Shown in pieces: positions 1 through 6,241 of a stretch of 13,250 bases of DNA. Origin of the DNA: Solobacterium sp. GTDB lineage: Bacteria > Bacillota_I > Bacilli_A > Erysipelotrichales > Erysipelotrichaceae. How positions within the stretch are numbered: position 1 is the stretch's first letter; every line of letters begins with the position of its first letter. The translations under genes were made by a program, and so were the position numbers. The stretch covers positions 1 to 13,250 of the forward strand of contig JAFWJP010000100.1 of the NCBI GenBank assembly GCA_017514645.1, read 5' to 3'. The notes under the pieces are model-generated. The model ran no database searches, was not told where the DNA came from, and was given only the letters and a program-made list of their open reading frames with translations.

Positions 1-386
1 ACTTCCCGTTCGAATTCCGTTGCCTGATCCTTGTATTCCGGATCTTCCAGTACGCGGTAGCGGAAGAGCTGATAGTCGAAATAGACCGGATCTGTCTCGC
101 AGTACAGCGTACCGTCCAGGTCAAATACTGCAATTCTCCGTTCTGCAGGTATGAATCCGCCGCTGTTCTCATCCACTGCCGCTTCCACAAAAGCGATCAG
201 CTGCTGTTTTGCCGGCGCATCATCTGTCCATAGTGTCAGATATTCCTTCGGTTCCGGTTCTGTTTTCTCCTCCGGTCTTCCCTTCAGCCCGAGCTCCAGA
301 ATGTAGCAGATACTGACAGCCATGCACAGTACCACGGAAATCAGGGCGATGGCCTTCCACCGCCTGGTGTTGTTTTCGTTTTCCAT
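1..386 (-). CDS. Membrane-anchored HAD-superfamily phosphatase, partial (C-terminus beyond window)
   Basis: The reading frame opens at an ATG at 386 and stays open for 128 codons to the left edge, so the C-terminal part is missing. A good Shine-Dalgarno site (AAGGAAG) lies about 4-6 bases upstream. Residues 1-10 are polar, and residues 12-31 form a single hydrophobic helix read as a signal anchor. A charged linker rich in E, K and P follows. Residues 86-96 (AVFDLDGTLYC) are HAD motif I, with the catalytic pair D89 and D91. The later HAD motifs are off the window. The anchor suggests the catalytic domain sits outside the cytoplasm, as in phosphorylcholine-phosphatase-like HAD proteins, but the substrate is unknown. 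It is the last gene seen in the partner-switching operon, 15 bases after the STAS-kinase gene. HAD membership is near certain; substrate and topology are inference. Confidence 0.85.
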   Translation of the reverse strand, partial: MENENNTRRWKAIALISVVLCMAVSICYILELGLKGRPEEKTEPEPKEYLTLWTDDAPAKQQLIAFVEAAVDENSGGFIPAERRIAVFDLDGTLYCETDPVYFDYQLFRYRVLEDPEYKDQATEFERE

Positions 387-401
387 TATTCTTCCTTTTT
401 G

Positions 402-1580
402 TTAAAACAATAATGTGTCTGTCGTTTTGAGCAGTTCGATAAGCAGTTCTGTACAGCGGTCGATCAAAGCCTTTCCCTCCGGACGGTTCAGACCGTCACG
501 GCGGATCTCACGGCGGATAATCCGTGTATAGCCGATGATTCTCGCCTTGTCCACGATCGCTTTCCGTTCTTCTTCCGGACGATCGGCAAAGTAACGGTCA
601 ACCGTCTTCTTCCAGATCTCACAGCAGGTATCATACGGAAGTCCCAGGAAGCGTTCACAGACACCGTGGTCTGCTTCACCGAATCCCTGATAAGCGTTGA
701 AGATCGACGCGAATTCAAACACCGGATGTCCGGTACTGATCGTATCCATATCGATGAGCAGCGCTTCTCCATCCTGCAGCATGATGTTCTTGAGATGGTA
801 ATCCCCGTGGATCATGTGCAGGTCATGCGGTACTTCCTGTATCAGCGCATACAGCTTCTCATAGCTTTCCGCAGGAAGATAATCCTTCATGAACGTAACC
901 CATTTGATGCCCGTCTCCAGAAAGTCCGGCATCGTCTCCGGCTTCGCTTCCGTCGCATGGATCTTCTTCAGCAGATCCACCGACATATCAATGATTTCAT
1001 CCTTCTTCTGCGGTTCATCCAGAATGATCTTCGCAAAGGTCTGTGAGTTGAGCAGTTCATAGACCGAACCGTAGTTGTCATCGACTTTGACCACATCGTA
1101 GGGAATCGCCGTCGGTACACCGAGGATCAGCGCTGTACGCGCCAGTTCCCGCTCCCTTTTGATATCCGGAAGAGCATCCGCGTTCTTGTACACCTTTACG
1201 ATCGTATCCGGATCCAGGCGGTATACCGTACCGTTGGCACCCTGTCCGATGATCTCGCAGCCTTCCATGGATAATGTACGGTACCCTTTCTGTACCTCCA
1301 TCATCTCCGAGAATCCCGTCATATCGAAGATCTCATAGACCTCGTTGCTGACATTGATAACCTTCAGATCCGGATGCTTTTTCTTCAGACGCAGCAGGAT
1401 CCTGAGACCGGCGCTGGAAATATACTCCAGTTTTTCGGCATCGATGATGACATTTCCTTCATTCCCGCTGTCTGCAGCCGTGATCTCTTCCTCTACGGCC
1501 GGGGCATTTCCGGAATCGATATGACCGCTCAGTCCGATCACCAGTCCTTCTTCCGTATTCTTCAATTCAATCAAAGACAT
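402..1580 (-). CDS. STAS domain fused to aminoglycoside-phosphotransferase-like kinase
   Basis: The product has 392 residues. Residues 3-98 are a STAS (anti-sigma factor antagonist) domain with YISSAGLR at 53-60; S56 aligns with the serine of SpoIIAA/RsbV that the cognate kinase phosphorylates. Residues 108-390 are a kinase of the APH/choline-kinase type: glycine-rich loop IGQGANGTVYR (111-121), ATP-binding lysine K129, catalytic loop HGDYHLKN (258-265) and metal-binding IDMD (276-279). Both halves therefore look complete. APH-like domains phosphorylate small molecules or, less often, proteins; the substrate here cannot be read. I chose the ATG at 1580 because AGAGG lies 6 bases upstream and the protein then begins like a STAS domain. 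An in-frame ATG at 1595 adds five residues but has no clear ribosome binding site. The gene starts 18 bases after the RsbW-like gene that would phosphorylate its STAS half. Confidence 0.93.
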   Translation of the reverse strand: MSLIELKNTEEGLVIGLSGHIDSGNAPAVEEEITAADSGNEGNVIIDAEKLEYISSAGLRILLRLKKKHPDLKVINVSNEVYEIFDMTGFSEMMEVQKGYRTLSMEGCEIIGQGANGTVYRLDPDTIVKVYKNADALPDIKRERELARTALILGVPTAIPYDVVKVDDNYGSVYELLNSQTFAKIILDEPQKKDEIIDMSVDLLKKIHATEAKPETMPDFLETGIKWVTFMKDYLPAESYEKLYALIQEVPHDLHMIHGDYHLKNIMLQDGEALLIDMDTISTGHPVFEFASIFNAYQGFGEADHGVCERFLGLPYDTCCEIWKKTVDRYFADRPEEERKAIVDKARIIGYTRIIRREIRRDGLNRPEGKALIDRCTELLIELLKTTDTLLF

Positions 1581-1598
1581 GTTGTACCTCTGCATCCA

Positions 1599-2012
1599 TC
1601 ACTCATCGATGTTCTTGCATATCCGCAGAATATTCTTCCCGTCAACGTACTCGTAGGACATGCCGTCCATGGTCTTCTTCACAAGATAGATGCCCAGACC
1701 GCCGATCTTGCGCTCTTCTGCGCTCAAAGTGACGTCGGGCTCCATCTCCTTCATCGGATCAAACGGAATCCCGGAATCGATGAATGTGACTTCTGCCGTA
1801 CGCGGATCCTCTGTGATCTCTACCTGCAGCGTTGCCGTTCCGGTACCTTCCGGATATGCATACTTGGAGATATTGCTGAAGATCTCATCCACGGCAACAT
1901 CGATCTGAAGCTGTTTTTTCAGCGGACATCCCGCTTCTTCCAGCACTTCATCCACAAACGCCGTCATCTTCTCAATATTCGCAACGACCGCTTCCATTGT
2001 TATTTCTTTCAT
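1599..2012 (-). CDS. RsbW/SpoIIAB-like ATP-binding protein (anti-sigma factor-type serine kinase)
   Basis: The product has 137 residues and the GHKL/HATPase fold typical of anti-sigma factor kinases. The N box is VDEIFSNISKYAY (41-53), with E43 and N47 matching the catalytic base and magnesium ligand of SpoIIAB. The G1 box is DSGIP (79-83) and the G2 box is GGLGIYLVK (104-112). All residues needed for ATP binding and kinase activity appear intact, so it should phosphorylate STAS domains. Three STAS candidates are encoded in the same operon. The ATG at 2012 has GAAGGTG about 7 bases upstream and gives the N-terminus usual for the family. It lies one base after the TGA of the preceding gene, so translation is probably coupled. 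In-frame ATGs at 2036 and 2027 give longer products that overlap the upstream gene. A sigma factor partner, if there is one, is not in the window. Confidence 0.92.
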   Translation of the reverse strand: MKEITMEAVVANIEKMTAFVDEVLEEAGCPLKKQLQIDVAVDEIFSNISKYAYPEGTGTATLQVEITEDPRTAEVTFIDSGIPFDPMKEMEPDVTLSAEERKIGGLGIYLVKKTMDGMSYEYVDGKNILRICKNIDE

Positions 2013-2013
2013 A

Positions 2014-2442
2014 TCATGCACCTTCATTCGTATCATCGGGTGACCACGAGGGCTGCACCGGTTCGATGATCAGTCTGCCGTCCGTCCGGCAGCACACCTG
2101 ATACTGATCTTCATAGACGATCTCACCGGGGAAATTCGTATAGACGACATAGTACGGGTGATCATACTTCTCCAGCAGCCACATGACCGGATTGATCATC
2201 TTCATCATTTCCTCGGAATTCTCCGTCTTGAAGAAACAGACGACTTTTTCCTGCCGTTTGCACGGTTCCGGCCAGGGAAGATTCTCCGCGAACCAGTCAT
2301 TCAGCTCCAGGAACAGTTCTTCATCTTCCTTCTCCATGACATTGTTCTGCAGCATCTGCATGCACATACTGAAAACACCCTTGGCATACATCGTATTCTC
2401 TGCCAGTTCCTTGCCCTGGATCCGTACATATTTAAACTTCAT
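2014..2442 (-). CDS. Hypothetical protein, 142 residues, in partner-switching operon
   Basis: I do not recognise this protein with confidence. It is soluble, with no signal peptide and no membrane helix. It is mildly acidic, with cysteines near residues 27, 61, 69 and 117-118, so a conserved metal site is not obvious. The middle (about 40-60) has a W-F-x-E-N-L-P-W-P stretch, and the C-terminal half (about 95-118) has alternating hydrophobic residues that suggest beta strands around YVVYTNFPGEIVYED. From memory it resembles small uncharacterised bacterial proteins with a similar WF..NLP...P and IVYED pattern, but I cannot name a family. AGGGAGG lies 6 bases before the ATG, a very strong ribosome binding site. 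The start overlaps the end of the GNAT gene by 11 bases, and the stop is one base from the start of the RsbW-like gene. This tight placement argues that it is a working part of the operon. Confidence 0.85.
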   Translation of the reverse strand: MKFKYVRIQGKELAENTMYAKGVFSMCMQMLQNNVMEKEDEELFLELNDWFAENLPWPEPCKRQEKVVCFFKTENSEEMMKMINPVMWLLEKYDHPYYVVYTNFPGEIVYEDQYQVCCRTDGRLIIEPVQPSWSPDDTNEGA

Positions 2443-2995
2443 CCGCAGCCTCCCTGAACCTGTAGATGTATTTGTCTACACAAACAGGATACCCGTGTCC
2501 CCAGTCTTCCTGAAGATCCGGCCATTCACAGACAAAACCGTTCTTTTCCAGAACCTTGCCCGATGACCTGTTCTCCGCCATCACATGTGCGGTCACCTTG
2601 CGTACATCTGTTTTCCGCACCAGATAATCCCGCAGCATCCCGGCGGTTTCCGTCGCAATGCCCCGTCCCCAGAAATCCTCATTCAGCCGGTATCCGATCG
2701 ACGCTTTGCATTTCTCTTCTTCATAGTTGTAGATTTCCGCAATGCCGATGACGCGGTCATCCTCTTCACAGATTCCCAGCAGGATCGATTCCTTCGTATC
2801 AAAACACTCTGTTTTGATACGCCTTATCATCTCCCGCTGATCCGGATATTTCCTCTCAAACAGAAATGCCGGGAGATACCGGTAAACCCCCGGATTCTCC
2901 GTGATCAGCCGGACATCATCTGCGTCCTGTTCACTCAGTTCCCGCAGATGAATGTGTCCGTTATTGAGATACGGTATCTCTTCAAACAGCCTCAT
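2432..2995 (-). CDS. GNAT family N-acetyltransferase (RimJ/RimL type)
   Basis: The 187-residue product has the usual length and order of the RimJ/RimL branch of GNAT enzymes, which move an acetyl group from acetyl-CoA to an amine, often a protein N-terminus or a small molecule. The N-terminus (HIHLRELSEQDADDV, 14-28) matches the opening strand and helix of this branch. The acetyl-CoA-binding signature lies at about 101-117 (GYRLNEDFWGRGIATET), and the ENRSSGKVLEKNGF motif at 141-154 is the usual C-terminal GNAT feature. The acceptor is unknown. The ATG overlaps the stop of the STAS gene in an ATGA, and purines AAAAGGA touch the start codon, so translation probably depends on coupling. The gene contains a perfect 12-base inverted repeat at 2795-2821, described separately. 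Confidence 0.92.
   Translation of the reverse strand: MRLFEEIPYLNNGHIHLRELSEQDADDVRLITENPGVYRYLPAFLFERKYPDQREMIRRIKTECFDTKESILLGICEEDDRVIGIAEIYNYEEEKCKASIGYRLNEDFWGRGIATETAGMLRDYLVRKTDVRKVTAHVMAENRSSGKVLEKNGFVCEWPDLQEDWGHGYPVCVDKYIYRFREAADEV
2795..2821. repeat. Perfect 12-base inverted repeat with 3-base loop inside the GNAT gene
   Basis: CGTATCAAAACA (2795-2806) and TGTTTTGATACG (2810-2821) are exact reverse complements separated by CTC. The hairpin is within the GNAT reading frame, where the minus strand codes for R-I-K-T-E-C-F-D-T. The flanking bases do not extend the pairing. It is not followed by a T run, so it does not look like a normal terminator. Its function is unknown: it could be an mRNA stability or processing element, a weak attenuator, or chance. 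Confidence 0.8.
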
Positions 2996-3297
2996 TCCTT
3001 TTCAACTGTCAGGATCTCTGAGAATCCGGTGACTTCAAAGATCTCTTCGATCGCTTCATTGATATTCCGGACGACCATCGTTCCCTGCTTGTTCATCACG
3101 CGCTGGGCGGCAAGCAGAACACGCAGACCGGCACTGGAGATATACTCCAGTGCAGCCATATCAAACACCAGTTCCTGCAGTCCTTCATAATTGTCTTTCA
3201 GCACCGCTTCCAGTTCCGGTGATGTTGTCGTGTCAAGCCTTCCTTCCGGTGTAACCGTCAGCTTTCCGTCATTTCTTTCTGTTCCGATTTTCAGCAT
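2992..3297 (-). CDS. STAS domain protein, anti-sigma factor antagonist (RsbV/SpoIIAA-like)
   Basis: The 101-residue product is a single STAS domain of the usual RsbV/SpoIIAA length. YISSAGLR at 52-59 contains the expected phosphorylation site; S55 aligns with S58 of SpoIIAA. The C-terminal TGFSEILTVEKE is shared, with changes, by the STAS halves of the two fusion proteins in this operon. In known partner switching, the unphosphorylated form binds the RsbW-type kinase and releases the kinase's other partner. A PP2C phosphatase of the SpoIIE type dephosphorylates it. AGGAGG lies a few bases before the ATG, the best ribosome binding site in the operon, which suggests this protein is made in excess. 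It follows the nucleotidase gene by 12 bases and overlaps the GNAT gene by 4. Confidence 0.95.
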   Translation of the reverse strand: MLKIGTERNDGKLTVTPEGRLDTTTSPELEAVLKDNYEGLQELVFDMAALEYISSAGLRVLLAAQRVMNKQGTMVVRNINEAIEEIFEVTGFSEILTVEKE

Positions 3298-3309
3298 ATT
3301 ACCCTCCTG

Positions 3310-5139
3310 TTATTGTAAGACCGGCAGTTCCAGTGTTTGCCCCGGATAGATCAGTGAAGGATTCACGATCACATCCAGATTGTTTTCATAGATCTTCTGC
3401 CATGCATTTCCATCATTGTAGTGCTCAAGAGCGATCTTCCAGAGACTGTCACCCTTCTGCACTGTATAGACTGTTTCTTCCTTCTGCGGCTCCGGTGTAT
3501 TCTCCTCGCTGTAGAGAATCGTAACATTGCCGCGGATATCCTTGTATTCTGAAGCCGGGATCACACCGCCGAGCTCTTCGGTAATATACTCCATGACCAG
3601 TTCATCCATCAGATCGCCGTTATCAGACCGTTCCTTTGTACCGAAGACATAATAGGTATCTCCGCCCATAGCTGTGAAATCTTCCGTAACAACCGCATAG
3701 GTATCATCCTCACGGAACGGCTGACCCTGAACAGATTGGATGGTGACGCGCTGGATGGAAGCCGGCCGGGCATAGGTGGAATCCGGATACAGTTCTCCAG
3801 CATCGTATGCCTTGGTCGTATCGATCGTATATTCAATGCCGGACATATGCGGATATCCGCCGATCGGATCCGGTACCGAGAACGTCGCGGCCTCCAGGGA
3901 TTCCAGAAGTTCCGCTCCCGTAACATGTACAACCGAAATCGTACTGCTGAAGGGATGAACCGTGTTGATATCCTTTTTCGTGATATCACCCTGCGGTATC
4001 TTGTCACGGATCGCTCCGCCGACAATGAGTGTGACCACATGATCCATCGGCATATTCACCAGGGACGGATTGTTTTCCGCATACCACATCAGGACATCCG
4101 TACAGAAATCACCGTTGTTGGTTTCCATCGTACGGTTGTGGTTGCGTACGCCGTCCAGTTCCACTTCACTGCGGGCAAAGACAACGTTGTATTCCGCATT
4201 GATCCTGGCCTTGATGTCGAAGGCGATCGAAGTTGTATATTCGTCCTCCCGCAGGCCTTCCGTACTCATCAGCCAGCGGTCGGAGATCGTACCGTCTTCA
4301 TCGATGACCACAACACCGATATTCGCAAACTTCGTTCCCGTAGACTGGATCGGTTCGCCGCCGCTGCCTTCCGTCATGACGGTATGGGAATGCCCGTCAA
4401 TGATCAGATCAATGCCTTTCGTTCCATGGTACAGATCCGTAGAGGCGTTGCCGCCCTGGGTCGACTCCTTGTTTACACCGAGATGACAGAGCACAATGAT
4501 GACGTCCGCGCCTTCCTTTTTCAGTGTATCCACTTCCGTCTGTGCAGCCGCACAGGTTTCCTCCCCCATGGTAAATTCAAGTCCATCTACATTACCGGGC
4601 TTTGACTTCGTCATGGTTTCCGGTGTATCCAGCCCGAAAAAACCGATCTTCACACCCGAGGCAGTCTCATAGACAAGATGCGGGGTAAATACAGCTTCGC
4701 CGTTTTCCGTCACATTGGCACAGAGAACGGTGAATTCCGCCTTTTCCAGATCTTCCTTCAGCCTTGCATATCCATAATCGAATTCATGATTGCCGAGCGT
4801 GCAGATATCATAGCCTGCTGCATTCATCATCGTCACGGCATCTTCACCCTTTGACTGATTGACATAGGGATCTCCCTGCAGGAAATCACCGGCATCCACA
4901 ACGATGACTTCGGCATTGCGGTCTTCAAAGTCTTCCTTCAGCGCAGCCATCTTCGCATAACCGTCAATGGCACCGTGAACATCATTGGAGTGCAGAATGA
5001 CCGTCTTCCCGGTATAATCATCCTCCAGTGTATCCCTGATTTCCGCAGGATAATCACCTTCCGCCAATACTGCAATACTGTTCAGAACAATAACGCTTGT
5101 TGCCAGAACCCCTTTCAGCCATTTCTTTACAGTCTTCAT
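3310..5139 (-). CDS. Secreted UshA-like 5'-nucleotidase/metallophosphatase with C-terminal LysM domain
   Basis: The product has 609 residues. Residues 1-26 are a Sec signal peptide (basic start, hydrophobic 10-25, likely cleavage after AVLA). The metallophosphatase domain carries SNDVHG (51-56), GDFLQGD (84-90), GNHEFDYG (116-123), CHLG (218-221) and GHSHT (249-253), which supply the two-metal ligands. The 5'-nucleotidase C-terminal domain (about 320-530) contains GGAIRDKIPQGDIT (374-387) and HPFSSTISVV (395-404), the region that holds substrate specificity in UshA. Residues 556-606 are one LysM repeat (YTVQKGDSLWKIA to PGQTLELP), which binds peptidoglycan. The enzyme should be exported, held in the wall, and remove phosphate from nucleotides or related esters. 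ATG at 5139 is chosen because AAGGTG lies 6 bases upstream; an in-frame GTG at 5148 lacks a spaced site. It follows the STAS-HAD gene by 10 bases. Finding an extracellular enzyme inside a partner-switching operon is unusual. Confidence 0.95.
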   Translation of the reverse strand: MKTVKKWLKGVLATSVIVLNSIAVLAEGDYPAEIRDTLEDDYTGKTVILHSNDVHGAIDGYAKMAALKEDFEDRNAEVIVVDAGDFLQGDPYVNQSKGEDAVTMMNAAGYDICTLGNHEFDYGYARLKEDLEKAEFTVLCANVTENGEAVFTPHLVYETASGVKIGFFGLDTPETMTKSKPGNVDGLEFTMGEETCAAAQTEVDTLKKEGADVIIVLCHLGVNKESTQGGNASTDLYHGTKGIDLIIDGHSHTVMTEGSGGEPIQSTGTKFANIGVVVIDEDGTISDRWLMSTEGLREDEYTTSIAFDIKARINAEYNVVFARSEVELDGVRNHNRTMETNNGDFCTDVLMWYAENNPSLVNMPMDHVVTLIVGGAIRDKIPQGDITKKDINTVHPFSSTISVVHVTGAELLESLEAATFSVPDPIGGYPHMSGIEYTIDTTKAYDAGELYPDSTYARPASIQRVTIQSVQGQPFREDDTYAVVTEDFTAMGGDTYYVFGTKERSDNGDLMDELVMEYITEELGGVIPASEYKDIRGNVTILYSEENTPEPQKEETVYTVQKGDSLWKIALEHYNDGNAWQKIYENNLDVIVNPSLIYPGQTLELPVLQ

Positions 5140-5149
5140 CGTCTTCACC

Positions 5150-6241
5150 TTATTCTATCAGTTCAAAATGTTTCAATGCGTTTGCAATCCCGTCTTCGTC
5201 CACGGAAGAAGTGACATAGTCGGCTGCAGCCTTCACTTTTTCACCGCCGTTCCCCATAGCGACACCGATCCCGGCAAACTTGATCATGGAGATATCATTC
5301 TCTCCGTCACCGAATGCCATAACCTGGGAACGCTTCAGCTGATGAAGATCCAGGAACTTCTGGATCCCGGCAGCCTTTCCGCCGGTCTTGGCAATGATAT
5401 CGATGCCGGTATCGTTCCAGCTCGTGATCCGGCACTGATCCAGCAGTTCCTCCAGGCGCCGGCGCATGTCCGCGTCTACAAATGCCAGACACTGGTAGAT
5501 CTTTTCTCCCTTGTACTGTCCGATGTCCGGAATCGTTCCGTGTGTCGCCTCCTGGGTCCGGATCACGACATCATCCACATAGTTGATGTAACGTTCCTTT
5601 TCTCCGATCAGCACGAACGGAATCCTGCCTGCTTTGAAGATATTGACCAGGATCTCCACTTCTCCCGGATCGATCTCATTTCCCGCAAACATGTTCCTGT
5701 TTTCATCCAGACAGATATTCCCGTTCAATGTCAGGTACCCGTCAAATTCCACTTCATCCAGCACAGGCAGCTTTGCCAGTTCCACAATATCCCGTCCCGT
5801 TGCGATCACGGTCCGGACACCGTTTGCCCGCAAAGCTTTCAGTGCTTCCCTCGCACTGTCCGGTACGTGCCCTGTCGCATGCGACAGAAGGGTCCCGTCC
5901 ACATCAAAGAATGCAACTTTGATGTCGGACGCATCGGTTCCTTCTCCCTCAACGTTCAGGATCTCTGTGAAGCCTGTCAGATCCAGTACGCTCATGATAT
6001 CGCTGCCCACATGGATCAGGGCTATACTGCCGGTATTGCCGAGTGACTTCTTTGCGGTGAGCAGCGCTCTCAGACCCGAAGAAGAAATATACTCTGTCTC
6101 CTTCAGATCAACAATGATATTGCGGGATTGCTGCAGGGCTTCCTGCAGCTTTGCGCTGAACTGGTCTGCAGAAGCAGAATCAATGCGCCCTGACGGTATC
6201 ACTGTACAGATATTGTTTTCCGTGATGATCTCTGTATTCAT
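5150..6241 (-). CDS. STAS domain fused to Cof-type HAD phosphatase
   Basis: The 363-residue product has two domains. Residues 1-98 are a STAS domain with YISSSGLR at 51-58, where S54 fits the phosphorylated serine. Residues 108-360 are a HAD phosphatase of the Cof/type IIB group: motif I FFDVDGT (111-117, D113 and D115), motif II ATGRD (147-151), motif III K289, and motif IV GDGENDISMI (311-320). The large cap between motifs II and III (about 155-285) is of type IIB. Such enzymes act on sugar phosphates, flavin or pyridoxal phosphates and similar compounds; the substrate here is unknown. All catalytic residues are present. The start at 6241 has GGAGGG about 6 bases upstream and overlaps the stop of the SpoIIE-phosphatase gene in an ATGA. 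The phosphatase encoded just upstream would be the natural enzyme to dephosphorylate this STAS half, which could switch the HAD activity. Confidence 0.94.
   Translation of the reverse strand: MNTEIITENNICTVIPSGRIDSASADQFSAKLQEALQQSRNIIVDLKETEYISSSGLRALLTAKKSLGNTGSIALIHVGSDIMSVLDLTGFTEILNVEGEGTDASDIKVAFFDVDGTLLSHATGHVPDSAREALKALRANGVRTVIATGRDIVELAKLPVLDEVEFDGYLTLNGNICLDENRNMFAGNEIDPGEVEILVNIFKAGRIPFVLIGEKERYINYVDDVVIRTQEATHGTIPDIGQYKGEKIYQCLAFVDADMRRRLEELLDQCRITSWNDTGIDIIAKTGGKAAGIQKFLDLHQLKRSQVMAFGDGENDISMIKFAGIGVAMGNGGEKVKAAADYVTSSVDEDGIANALKHFELIE
5872..5887. repeat. 16-base perfect palindrome within the STAS-HAD gene
   Basis: CTGTCGCATGCGACAG reads the same on both strands. It lies in codons just after HAD motif I. 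A single 16-base palindrome has a fair chance of arising randomly in 13 kb, and no second copy was noticed, so no function is claimed. Confidence 0.5.

Noticed and set aside
2013..2036. ATG at 2036 or 2027 as start of the RsbW-like gene
   Set aside because: The extra residues are not typical of the family, and the ATG at 2012 has a well-spaced GAAGGTG and near-contact with the upstream stop codon.
5140..5148. GTG start at 5148 for the nucleotidase gene
   Set aside because: The ATG at 5139 has AAGGTG at proper spacing and gives a normal signal peptide; the GTG itself sits inside that ribosome binding site.
5872..5887. 16-base palindrome in the STAS-HAD gene as an operator
   Set aside because: It is inside coding sequence, a single copy was seen, and about 0.2 such palindromes are expected by chance in a window this long.
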